Below are positions 35,369 to 43,575 of a stretch of 64,000 nucleotides of DNA, in pieces. Position 1 is the first letter of the stretch. Every line of letters starts with the position of its first letter. Made by a program: the position numbers and the translations under genes. The notes under the pieces are model-generated. The model was not told the origin of the DNA, searched no databases, and worked only from the letters and a program-made list of their open reading frames with translations. The DNA lies in assembly GCA_023388965.1 (NCBI GenBank), contig JAEWFF010000004.1, forward strand, positions 7,501 through 71,500. Direction: 5' to 3'. This DNA is from Pseudomonadota bacterium. GTDB lineage: Bacteria; Pseudomonadota; Alphaproteobacteria; Rhizobiales; Methylopilaceae.

Positions 35369-37714
35369 TCAGATCGCGGGAGCGGCGGTGACGGCTATCT
35401 TTTTCGCCTGAAATTCTTTCAGAACCGCGAAGTAAAGTTCGCTGCGCGCCGGACCGACATGGCGGGGGCTCGGCACATTGCCGCTCAGCGTCCACTGGAC
35501 GCCGGTATCGGTCGTGGCGACGATCAGAAGCTGCGGCGGCGGATTCTTCATCAGCGCCGGCACACCGGCGGCCGCTTCCAGAAGTATGGACCGCACCTGT
35601 TCCACATCGGCGGTGTGCGAGGTGCCGATGGCGAGAACCACCCGGCCGAGCGGGCGCCGGAGCGTCCAGTTGCGCACCGGCTTGGTGATGAGATCCGAAT
35701 TCGGAACGATCAGGGTCGAATGGTCGAACAGTTCGATCACGGTCGAGCGCACCGATATGCGCCGCACATCGCCCTCATTGTCGCCGACCGACACCCAATC
35801 GCCGACCTTGATCGGGCGCTCGGCCAGAAGGATGAGGCCGGAGACGAAGTTCGACACCACGGCCTGAAGGCCGAAACCGATACCGACCGACAGCGCACCG
35901 GCGACGAGCGCGATGCGGTCGAGCCCGAAACCCAATGTCGAGAAGGCAAGGCCGATGGCCAGCAGCACGCCGGCATAGCCGGTCGCGGTGCGCACCGAAT
36001 TCTTGATGCCGTCGTCGAGGCGCGTGCGCGGCAGATAGGACTGATCGAGCCAGGACTGCACGATCCGCGTCAGCGCGATGCCGAGGATGAGGATCGTCAG
36101 CGCGCCGAACACCGTTTCGAGCGAGAGCGAGAAGCCGGGAATGGAAACGCCGCCGAAAGCACGGCGGACCCAGCCCAGCACATCGCCCGACTGCACGCCC
36201 CAGGGCGCGACGACGAGCAGCGCGGCGATGACGACAAGCGCAAGCCGCAGCACGCCGGATGTCAGTACGGCAATCTGCTCCATGCTGCTCTGGCGCAGGC
36301 CGACCGTGTCGTGCGTCAGCCGCCCGATACGGCTCGCCGGCCACCAGCCGCAGATCATGTCGTCGACGACGACGAGCAGCAGATACAGCACCGCGCCGAG
36401 AACCGCGATCCACACCATCTGATTGGCGAGGAAGAAGGCAAACGCGATGTAGCCGACAAGCGCCGCCGCGAAGATGACCGCGATCGCACCCCATGCGCAC
36501 AGGCGCACAAGGCCGTAAATCCAGCTCTCCTCGCGCGTGGAGGCGTCGCTCCCGGCCTCGGCGACCGCACGGATGGGACGCAGCGCAAGCGCAAAGGCGA
36601 TGGCGATTGCGATCGCCGCCACGCCATGCGTGACCATGACCGGCGCGAGCCCGATCCCGATGACGTCGTAGAACGCCAGCAGAGCATGAGCGACCGCCGC
36701 GATCATCGCGATCAGGATCGGATAGGGCGCAAGGCGCGCGGCGGATTCGTCGGCAAGCGCCGGAAGGCGCCAGCTCGGCCATGCCGGCGACAGGATGGCC
36801 CGGCTGAGCCCGGCGACGAAGGCGACGAAGCCCGTCAGCCATACAAGCGAGCCGACGAAGGGAATGGCGCGCTCGGGCACGAAGCCCTGCCAGACCAGCC
36901 CGGCATAGAGGATATAGACGGCAAGGACGGGAGCCGCGGTGGTGACGAGCAGCACCCAGGCCGCGCCGGCGGAACGGCGCACCCGCGTCGCCGGCGTCGC
37001 TTCGGCAAAATACATACGGCCCAGCCGTTGCACCCATTTGCGCAGCGGCCAGACCACGACGAATGCCAGAGCCAGCGCGCCGATCAGGAACGCGCCGCGG
37101 CGATCGCCCATGCGTTCGGCGAACAGGCCGCCCCATTGCGTCATGAGGCGGCTTGCGACCGTCAGGCGGCGCGGGGCCTCGTTGACGACGGCGATCCAGA
37201 GCACGGGATCGGCCAGCGAGCGGGTGCGGGCGAGGAACCGGCTGGCGAACAGCGCCCGGCGCTTTTCGCCGACGACATCCTGAAGCTGGTTGGCCTGAAC
37301 GTTCAGCGAACTGGCGCGCTTCAGCACTTCGGCAATGGGCGCCTGGGCATCGAGCTGGGCCTGCCGCTCCTGTGCGAGTTCCGGGCTTTCCGGAGGCTGT
37401 CCCTCTGCCGGTGCGGACCCAAGCTGGTCGAGCCGGGTCTGAATGGCCTTGGCGCGCGGGGAGAGCGGCCCCGTCACTTCGGCGAGATTTGCCCGCTCCC
37501 GCTCGATGCGCGTCAGGATCGCGGTCAGGGCCGCATCGTCGAAATTGCCGGTGCCGAGTTCCTGCTCGATCTGGGTCAGATCGGCCTTGATCGTATCGAG
37601 CTTGCGGTTTTCCGCCTCCTGCGCCGAGACCACGAGCGCCGACAGGGCCAGAACGGCGGCGGCGATCAGAAAGGCGCGCGCGGCAAAGGCCAGACGATTC
37701 AGTCGGAAAAGCAT
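35369..37714 (-). CDS. Large mechanosensitive channel, DUF3772 plus MscS domains
   Basis: A 781-residue inner-membrane protein. A signal peptide precedes a coiled periplasmic DUF3772-like region (about 30–190), followed by about ten predicted membrane segments. An MscS domain sits in the C-terminal third (G-F-G-L-Q-A-V-V-S-N-F-V-S-G-L-I-L-L is the pore-lining TM3 and start of the beta domain). Such MscK/YbiO-like channels release solutes on hypo-osmotic shock. The start is ATG 37714 at MLFRLNRLAF; the upstream extension has no coding character. Confidence 0.9.
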   Translation of the reverse strand: MLFRLNRLAFAARAFLIAAAVLALSALVVSAQEAENRKLDTIKADLTQIEQELGTGNFDDAALTAILTRIERERANLAEVTGPLSPRAKAIQTRLDQLGSAPAEGQPPESPELAQERQAQLDAQAPIAEVLKRASSLNVQANQLQDVVGEKRRALFASRFLARTRSLADPVLWIAVVNEAPRRLTVASRLMTQWGGLFAERMGDRRGAFLIGALALAFVVVWPLRKWVQRLGRMYFAEATPATRVRRSAGAAWVLLVTTAAPVLAVYILYAGLVWQGFVPERAIPFVGSLVWLTGFVAFVAGLSRAILSPAWPSWRLPALADESAARLAPYPILIAMIAAVAHALLAFYDVIGIGLAPVMVTHGVAAIAIAIAFALALRPIRAVAEAGSDASTREESWIYGLVRLCAWGAIAVIFAAALVGYIAFAFFLANQMVWIAVLGAVLYLLLVVVDDMICGWWPASRIGRLTHDTVGLRQSSMEQIAVLTSGVLRLALVVIAALLVVAPWGVQSGDVLGWVRRAFGGVSIPGFSLSLETVFGALTILILGIALTRIVQSWLDQSYLPRTRLDDGIKNSVRTATGYAGVLLAIGLAFSTLGFGLDRIALVAGALSVGIGFGLQAVVSNFVSGLILLAERPIKVGDWVSVGDNEGDVRRISVRSTVIELFDHSTLIVPNSDLITKPVRNWTLRRPLGRVVLAIGTSHTADVEQVRSILLEAAAGVPALMKNPPPQLLIVATTDTGVQWTLSGNVPSPRHVGPARSELYFAVLKEFQAKKIAVTAAPAI

Positions 37715-37926
37715 GAAGACCTGGGAAAGCGCCGCGAGGCGGCGAGGGAGCCAGCCACGTCCCTCGCCCAGAAATATGGCGGCCTCAGGGAATTGCTGTG
37801 CGTCGCGCTGCATGGCCATCCCGCAGAAACACCCCCCTTTGCCGCATAGCGTGGCCCGCTGCGGGGCGTCCAGCCGCAGACCCGCCGGGGCGTGACTTTT
37901 CCCGTATTCCGGACACATTAGCGGCA

Positions 37927-39150
37927 ATGGCCCGATCCCGACCCCTGCGCATCCTCCTGACCGAGGGTGCCTCGACCTCCGCACGCGAGGCCGTGACGGC
38001 CCTCGGACTCGACGGCCATTCCATCGAGATCATGGACCCAGATGCCCATTGCATCTGCCGGTTTTCGCGGTTCGTGGACAAGGTCCACCGCTGCCCGCCG
38101 CTTGCGACCGATCCCAAGGCCTATCTGGAATTCGCGCTCGGCCTTCTCGAAACGGGGCGCTTCGACGTCCTCCTGCCGATCCACGAACAGGGCATGGTGT
38201 TCGCCAAGGCCCGCGCGCGGATACCTGCGGGCGTCGGGATCGCATTGCCGGATTTCGACGCCTATCTCACCGCCCACGGCAAGGCGACATTCTCCCAGCT
38301 TCTGACGCGCATCGGCGTCTCCCAGCCGCGCACGCACATCGTCGGTACGCTCGACGGCCCCCTGCCCGAGCCCTATCCGCTCATCGTCAAGCAGGCGATG
38401 AGCACGGCGAGCCGCAGCGTACATATCGTGCACAGCGACGCCGATATTGCCGCCGCACGCGCGGCGACCGCCGGCGCGCCAGGTGAGTTTCTTGTCCAGG
38501 AACTGATCCATGGCGATGTCGAGCACGCGCAGGCGCTGTTCGACCATGGCCGTTTCGTCGCCATGATGGGCTATCGCCAGATCATACGCGGCGCGGGCGG
38601 CGGCGAGGCTTTGAAGGAAAGCATCTGGCGGCCGCGCGTCGCCGACGACATGCGCACAATCGGCGCCGCGCTGAACTGGCATGGCGCGCTTTCGGTCGAT
38701 TATCTCTGGAAGAACGACATTCCGTATTTCGTCGATTCAAACCCTCGCCTCGTCGAGCCGATGTCGGCGCATTTCGCCGGGCTCGATCTTGCCGGAATGC
38801 TGGTGCGCCTGTCGCTCGGCGAGCATCTGGAGGAAGCGCCGCCGCCGAAGACCGGCGTACGCACACGCCTGTCCCTGCAGGCCCTTCTCGGCAAGGCGCT
38901 GACGACGCATTCGCGCGTCGAGATCGTCCGCGAAATATACCGTTTCCTGACCGGCAGCGGCCCTTATGAGGGCAGCGTCGAGGAATTCACGCCCGTCAAG
39001 CTCGACTGGATGGCGGCGGTGCCGGTCGGCATGACCGCCTTCGCCGTATTGCTGCATCCCGGCACGGCGCGCATCCTTCCTTCGCTCGGCTGGGGCGCGG
39101 GATTGTTGACGCCCGAAGCGGTCCGCATCGTCCGCGACGAGATTTCCTGA
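37927..39150 (+). CDS. ATP-grasp domain protein of unknown substrate
   Basis: A 407-residue protein with an N-terminal pre-ATP-grasp domain (R-I-L-L-T-E-G-A-S-T) and an ATP-grasp core at about 115–300. The core shows P-L-I-V-K-Q near 153, a V-Q-E-L-I-H-G-D-V-E-H loop, and D-S-N-P-R-L, which carries acidic and Asn metal ligands. The family includes carboxylate–amine ligases such as CarB-like and PylC-like enzymes. No carrier, peptide or cofactor gene flanks it. The C-terminal ~100 residues are unique, with a hydrophobic stretch. Confidence 0.8.
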   Translation: MARSRPLRILLTEGASTSAREAVTALGLDGHSIEIMDPDAHCICRFSRFVDKVHRCPPLATDPKAYLEFALGLLETGRFDVLLPIHEQGMVFAKARARIPAGVGIALPDFDAYLTAHGKATFSQLLTRIGVSQPRTHIVGTLDGPLPEPYPLIVKQAMSTASRSVHIVHSDADIAAARAATAGAPGEFLVQELIHGDVEHAQALFDHGRFVAMMGYRQIIRGAGGGEALKESIWRPRVADDMRTIGAALNWHGALSVDYLWKNDIPYFVDSNPRLVEPMSAHFAGLDLAGMLVRLSLGEHLEEAPPPKTGVRTRLSLQALLGKALTTHSRVEIVREIYRFLTGSGPYEGSVEEFTPVKLDWMAAVPVGMTAFAVLLHPGTARILPSLGWGAGLLTPEAVRIVRDEIS

Positions 39151-39231
39151 GCGCGGGCCCATGCTTGCCGCCCGCGGCCGGAACATGCACCATGACGGCA
39201 AGGCTGGGAGGCCATGACAAGGAGTCCGGAT

Positions 39232-39663
39232 ATGCCCGTTGACGCGAAATACACCACGACAGCAACAGCCAGCGGCGGTGGCCGCGACGGCAAGACCGCG
39301 CTGGAAGACGGCACGCTCTCGCTCGATCTCGTCGTTCCGAAGGAACTCGGCGGACCGGGCGGCGACGGCGCCAACCCGGAAAAGCTGTTCGCGCTCGGCT
39401 ATTCGGCCTGCTATCTCGGCGCGCTGCGCGTCGCGTCCAAACCCGCCGGCGTGAAAGTGCCCGACGGCAGCACCGTCACCGCGACCATCGGCATCGGGCC
39501 GCGCTCGGAAGGCGGGTTCGGCATCACCGCCGCACTCGACGTCTATCTTCCGGGCCTTGCGGAAGCCGATGCCCGCAAGCTGACCGAGACGGCGCACGGC
39601 ATCTGCCCCTATTCCAACGCCATCAAGGCCAGCGTCGACGTCAAGACCACGACGCGCGCCTGA
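39232..39663 (+). CDS. ohr: Organic hydroperoxide resistance protein (Ohr/OsmC family)
   Basis: A 143-residue thiol peroxidase. It follows the Ohr pattern: Y-T-T-T-A-T-A-S-G-G-G-R-D-G, N-P-E-K-L-F-A-L-G-Y-S-A-C with the peroxidatic Cys near 60, and the resolving Cys in H-G-I-C-P-Y-S-N-A. It reduces organic peroxides using lipoyl or dithiol donors. The start ATG 39232 has AAGGAG 7 bases before it. No OhrR gene is adjacent; the MarR gene lies 3 kb away. Confidence 0.92.
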   Translation: MPVDAKYTTTATASGGGRDGKTALEDGTLSLDLVVPKELGGPGGDGANPEKLFALGYSACYLGALRVASKPAGVKVPDGSTVTATIGIGPRSEGGFGITAALDVYLPGLAEADARKLTETAHGICPYSNAIKASVDVKTTTRA

Positions 39664-39670
39664 ACGCCCG

Positions 39671-39704
39671 GCGGGGTGCGATCCTGCCTCGAGACAGAAC
39701 GCAC
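39671..39704 (+). terminator. Stem-loop downstream of ohr
   Basis: GGGGTGCG ... CGCACCCC with a long loop, 8 bases past the ohr stop codon. It lacks a T-run, so termination is uncertain. Confidence 0.4.
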
Positions 39705-39763
39705 CCCGGCCGCATGCTTATACAACGTACATACTCCCGCGGGAAATACGCTGCAACGAAGGG

Positions 39764-39799
39764 TTGACTCATCGGTCCGATGGGTAGACAAAAGTCTAC
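39764..39799 (+). promoter_or_regulatory. Promoter-operator region of the Crp/Fnr gene with two palindromes
   Basis: A TTGACT -35-like hexamer (39764–39769) is followed at once by the palindrome CATCGG-T-CCGATG (39770–39782), then by the perfect inverted repeat GTAGAC-AAAA-GTCTAC (39784–39799). Both sit 20–50 bases before the ATG, where repressor or autoregulator binding would block transcription. Neither matches the Fnr consensus. Confidence 0.5.
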
Positions 39800-39818
39800 G
39801 ACGCTCACGGAGACACCC

Positions 39819-40634
39819 ATGCCGCCGTTGCGCTCCGCCGACAACGAATCTTTCGTTCTCGAAGCAGATAAAAAGACAAGGCTCGAAGCGGGGGCGGTTG
39901 CGCCTTCCGGGCACGTCCAGAACGAGTTGTTGCGCGCTCTGCCCGTCGATGAGCGCATGCGCGTGATCGACGCGGCCGAATACGTACCTCTCAAATCCCG
40001 CCAAACTCTTATCGAAGCTAACCTTTCCGTCCTGCACGCCTATTTCCCGGAAACCGGCATCGCATCCGTGCTTGCCGGGACGGGATCGCGCAAGCCGATG
40101 GAGGTGTGCGCGGTCGGGTGCCGGGGCTTTGTCGGCATCCCGATCGTGCTCGGCACGGGCCGCTCACCCATGCGGGTGGTCGTCCAGCTCAAGGGTCATG
40201 CCTGGCGCATCCCCGCCGCCGATTTCGAACGGCTGCTGGATGAATGCGTGTCCCTGCGCAAAATATTGCACGCACACATCCAGGGCAGCCTCGTTCAGGA
40301 GGCGATGCTGAATGTCTGCAATGCCGGCCACACCGTGCCGGAACGCATCTGCCGCTGGCTTCTGATGGCGCGACATCGCATGCAGAGCGATGCGATACCT
40401 GCAACGCACGATCTGATCGCGCGCATGCTCGGCGTCCGCCGGCCGGGCGTGACGGCGGCTCTCGGGAATCTCGAGAAAAACGGCATAATCCGGCTCACAC
40501 GCGGCAATATCCATATTGCGCGGCCACGCGCGCTCGACCGCAGCGCCTGCCGCTGTGCGCACCGCATCGAAACCGAATATGAACGCCTGCTGGAACTGAC
40601 ATCGTCCGACGAGGCATGCGGCAACGCCGCATAG
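39819..40634 (+). CDS. Crp/Fnr family transcriptional regulator
   Basis: A 271-residue regulator with a cyclic-nucleotide-binding-like beta-roll (about 50–165) and a C-terminal winged helix. The latter is marked by E-R-I-C-R-W-L-L-M-A near 183 and the recognition helix in L-I-A-R-M-L-G-V-R-R-P-G-V-T-A-A-L. An N-terminal extension of about 45 residues and a C-terminal C-R-C pair are unusual, but the four-cysteine Fnr cluster is absent. It may sense a small ligand or redox state. The start ATG 39819 has CGGAG upstream. Two palindromes overlap its promoter. Confidence 0.88.
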   Translation: MPPLRSADNESFVLEADKKTRLEAGAVAPSGHVQNELLRALPVDERMRVIDAAEYVPLKSRQTLIEANLSVLHAYFPETGIASVLAGTGSRKPMEVCAVGCRGFVGIPIVLGTGRSPMRVVVQLKGHAWRIPAADFERLLDECVSLRKILHAHIQGSLVQEAMLNVCNAGHTVPERICRWLLMARHRMQSDAIPATHDLIARMLGVRRPGVTAALGNLEKNGIIRLTRGNIHIARPRALDRSACRCAHRIETEYERLLELTSSDEACGNAA

Positions 40635-40990
40635 CGCATTATTGCACGCACATACGATGTGCATTCGCTCCGCGCTTGGTCTTCTTGCGCACATAACGTC
40701 GTGCGCCGGGGCTGGCATTATCCGCAATCGCTGTCTTGTCTAGCTCTGCTCTCGCAGCGCGCCGGCACCCGCGGATATCTTTTCTCTCTCCATCCCCGGC
40801 CGGCATGCCGCGAGAGCACCTCCGCACAATCCGCGCATAAACCACGTATATTTACGGCGTTGCCGTACATGCGGCAGTAATGTGTTCGCTACCGGACACA
40901 GCGCGGCCCTCGGTCGATTGACCTCTGTGCCCCCAACTGTTCGGTTAGAACCCGTCAAGAAAAACCAACAATATGCAGGGAGAAAACGTA
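40635..40990. other. 356-base intergenic region with palindromes before the binding-protein gene
   Basis: No gene is seen. It contains a perfect palindrome GCACAT-ACG-ATGTGC (40648–40662) and the related inverted repeat GCGCAC...GTGCGC (40687–40706) just past the Crp/Fnr stop. A TTGACC hexamer lies at 40918–40923, about 70 bases before the next ATG, without a convincing -10 partner. Confidence 0.5.
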
Positions 40991-41980
40991 ATGAAGAAAG
41001 CATTGTTGGCCGCGACGGCTGCCGCTTTCGCCTTCGCGCCCTCCGGCGCGTCCGCCTGGGAACCGACCAAGACGGTCGAGTTCATCGTTCCGGCGGGTTC
41101 GGGCGGCGGCGCGGACCAGATGGCGCGTACGATCCAGGGCGTCATCCAGAAGCATGAACTGATGCCGCAGTCCCTGGTGGTGCTCAACAAATCTGGTGGC
41201 GCGGGCGGCGAGGGCTTCCTCGACGTCAAGGGAGATGCGGGCAATCCGCACAAGATCATCATTACACTGTCGAACCTGTTCACGACACCGCTTTCGACGG
41301 GCATTCCGTTCTCGTGGCAGGACATCACCCCGGTCGCGATGCTTGCGCTCGATGAATTCGTGTTCTGGGTGAACGCGGAATCGCCCTACAAATCCGTCAA
41401 GGATTATCTGGCGGCCGTGAAGGAAGCCGGCCCCAACAAGTTCAAGATGGGCGGCACCGGAACCAAGCAGGAAGACCAGATCATCACGGCGGCGGTCGAA
41501 GAAGCGTCCGGCACGAAGTTCACCTACGTCCCGTTCAAGGGCGGCGGCAGTGTCGTTACACAGCTCGTCGGCGGCCACATCGATTCATCGGTCAACAATC
41601 CGATCGAGGCCGTCGCGCAATGGCGTGCGGGCAAACTTCGTCCGCTCTGCGTGTTCGACACCGAAACCATGCCCTATGACGACGACATCGCGTCCGGCAA
41701 GAAATGGTCCGACATTCCGACCTGCAAGTCGGAAGGCATCGATATGGACTATCTGATGCTGCGCGGCATCTTCATGCCCGCCGATGTTCCGGCGGACGCC
41801 GTCGCCTATTATGTCGACCTCCTGAAAAAGGTCCGCGAGACCGCCGAATGGAAGTCCTTCATGCAGAAGGGCGCGTTCAACCAGACCTTCATGGCCGGCG
41901 ACGATTACAAGGCCTGGGTCTCCAAGACGTCCGACTATCACAAGACGCTGATGGACAAGGCAGGCTTCACCAAGAATTAG
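40991..41980 (+). CDS. Tripartite tricarboxylate transporter (TctC/Bug) family substrate-binding protein
   Basis: A 329-residue periplasmic binding protein with a signal peptide (MKKALLAATAAAFAFAP..ASA, cut near residue 22). Typical features are V-E-F-I-V-P-A-G-S-G-G-G-A-D near 29–42, V-V-L-N-K-S-G-G-A-G-G-E-G and F-K-G-G-G-S-V-V-T-Q-L-V-G-G-H. Bug proteins bind carboxylates and feed TctAB permeases or two-component sensors. No tctA or tctB is present in the window. AGGGAGA precedes the ATG; a second ATG lies 18 bases upstream in frame. A strong terminator follows. Confidence 0.9.
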   Translation: MKKALLAATAAAFAFAPSGASAWEPTKTVEFIVPAGSGGGADQMARTIQGVIQKHELMPQSLVVLNKSGGAGGEGFLDVKGDAGNPHKIIITLSNLFTTPLSTGIPFSWQDITPVAMLALDEFVFWVNAESPYKSVKDYLAAVKEAGPNKFKMGGTGTKQEDQIITAAVEEASGTKFTYVPFKGGGSVVTQLVGGHIDSSVNNPIEAVAQWRAGKLRPLCVFDTETMPYDDDIASGKKWSDIPTCKSEGIDMDYLMLRGIFMPADVPADAVAYYVDLLKKVRETAEWKSFMQKGAFNQTFMAGDDYKAWVSKTSDYHKTLMDKAGFTKN

Positions 41981-42005
41981 ACCCGCCGGGACAACCCGAC
42001 TTTTT

Positions 42006-42034
42006 CCCCGCCGGGTTCCGCCCGGCGGGTTTTT
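42006..42034 (+). terminator. Rho-independent terminator
   Basis: CCCCGCCGGG-TTCCG-CCCGGCGGG followed by TTTTT, 25 bases after the binding-protein stop codon. Stem and T-run are strong. Confidence 0.9.
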
Positions 42035-42080
42035 CATTGGCCCGGCACGCTTCCGCCACGCTCTGCGCCGCCATATTGAC

Positions 42081-42108
42081 CGGATATATCGGCCTCCGAT
42101 AATATCGG
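42081..42108. promoter_or_regulatory. Tandem ATATCGG palindromes
   Basis: CGGATATATCGG (42081–42092) is followed three bases later by CCGATAATATCGG (42096–42108), and then by AT-rich TATAGGATATAC. The first 12-mer recurs exactly at 56300–56311 upstream of the fdn operon. Here it lies between convergent genes, so its target is unclear. Confidence 0.45.
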
Positions 42109-42258
42109 TATAGGATATACATATTTTCAGGGACGCTGCCTTCCCTCGACGGGTGACGGACGTTCAGATCCGCAAACGGACCGCATCTCGGCAGCAGACG
42201 TTCGGGGAAGACGACCTCTCCCTCACCCGCTTCGCGGCGGCGGAATAAGAAGCAAGAA

Positions 42259-42720
42259 TCAGCGCGGACGGCGTGGGGGAGCGCCGGCCCGCAGCTGATC
42301 GAGCAGTTCCGGTAGATCGGGGCCGATCGCGCGCAATTCCTTGAGATTGCGCGCGGACAGCCGCGCCAGGACGCGCTCTCCCTTTGCCGTCAGCGATACG
42401 AGAACCTTGCGGCGGTCATCCGGATCGTTGGTGCGCGTGGTCAGGCCGGCCTTTTCCAGGCGTCCCACAAGCTCCACGGCGCTGTGATGGCGGACCATCA
42501 TCTCGGCGGCCAGATCGCCGATCGTCATCGGGGCGGAAAAGCTGCGCGCGCGAATGGCCAGCAGCGCCTGATGCTGCTGCGAGGTGAGGCCGACCGAACG
42601 CGCGACCTCTTCCGTGAACGCCAGATAGCGCCGCAGGCGATAGCGGAACGCGGCAAGCGCCTCATAGCCCGTCGCCGACAGCATGTCCCGCTGCGTGTCC
42701 GCGCTCTTGTTCCGTGACAT
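42259..42720 (-). CDS. MarR family transcriptional regulator
   Basis: A 153-residue winged-helix regulator. The helix-turn-helix region is M-T-I-G-D-L-A-A-E-M-M-V-R-H-H-S-A-V-E-L and the wing is D-D-R-R-K-V-L-V near 110. Such proteins bind palindromic operators as dimers and respond to phenolics or oxidants. The start was set at MSRNKSAD (ATG 42720); an ATG 39 bases upstream is also possible. It is divergent from the thioredoxin-like–transglutaminase–selD genes, which it might control. Confidence 0.9.
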   Translation of the reverse strand: MSRNKSADTQRDMLSATGYEALAAFRYRLRRYLAFTEEVARSVGLTSQQHQALLAIRARSFSAPMTIGDLAAEMMVRHHSAVELVGRLEKAGLTTRTNDPDDRRKVLVSLTAKGERVLARLSARNLKELRAIGPDLPELLDQLRAGAPPRRPR

Positions 42721-42954
42721 AAGTTCCGCTGCTCCTGCCCCCGGCACGAGATCCTGCATCTCAGGAAAGCGATGATTTTCAAACCGCTTGGAGGTCTGCC
42801 GGCCGCGGCGCGATTGTGCGAGTGCGGGGAAGGACTCGTCAAGCGGGCCGGATCGTGAGGCCCGCGCCGGACACGAATGCGTGTACGCCGCGGCAAAGAT
42901 GCACATCGTCTCCGGAGCGATTGACGCCAGCTTTTTTCATGCCACATTGACGGC

Positions 42955-43557
42955 GTGACCTCAAAAGTTGCTCCCGAGTTTCGGGGCACATTCGGACACT
43001 TCACCAACCGTTGGCGGCCCCGTGCTGCGATAGGCGTTTTCGCTCTGGCCTCGCTCGCGGCCGGTGCATATGCCGTTGCGGCCGCGGAACTCGAAGCCTG
43101 GACCGGCGGCGCAAAGCCCGCACTCGTTCTCGACCGTCTCGACGGCCCCAGAACCGACCTCGAAACCTGGCGCGGCCAGGTCGTGCTGGTGCATTTCTTC
43201 GCTACATGGTGCGAGCCCTGCATCGCGGAAACGGCCGCGCTCAACCGCCTTGCCGAACGTCATTCCGGCAAGCCGTTCACCATACTTGCCGTCGATGTCG
43301 GAGAGATCGACGCGCGCGTGCGTACATTCGCGCGCGAGAACGAGGTCGCCTTCCCGATCCTTCTCGACCGCGACAAGAGCGCCATGAAGGCCTGGCAGGT
43401 CGAGGGCCTGCCGACCAGTTTCGTCCTCGACGCCGATCACGTTCCGGTATTCGCCGCCGGCGGCGATGTCGCCTGGGACGATCCGCAGATCGACGCCAGG
43501 CTTAATTCCCTTATCGCACAAACCGGCACGCGGGACGCGCCCGCCGCCAGCAATTAG
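42955..43557 (+). CDS. TlpA-like thioredoxin-fold protein
   Basis: A 200-residue protein with an N-terminal hydrophobic anchor or signal (about 25–45) and a redoxin domain containing the active-site W-C-E-P-C near 80–84. The cis-Pro loop is E-G-L-P-T-S-F-V. It probably works as a periplasmic, membrane-tethered thiol-disulfide reductase. The GTG start at 42955 gives the anchor. It is followed 18 bases later by the Tat-exported transglutaminase-like gene, and then by selD. Confidence 0.85.
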   Translation: MTSKVAPEFRGTFGHFTNRWRPRAAIGVFALASLAAGAYAVAAAELEAWTGGAKPALVLDRLDGPRTDLETWRGQVVLVHFFATWCEPCIAETAALNRLAERHSGKPFTILAVDVGEIDARVRTFARENEVAFPILLDRDKSAMKAWQVEGLPTSFVLDADHVPVFAAGGDVAWDDPQIDARLNSLIAQTGTRDAPAASN

Positions 43558-43575
43558 GCAGAGGAGTACGCACAC

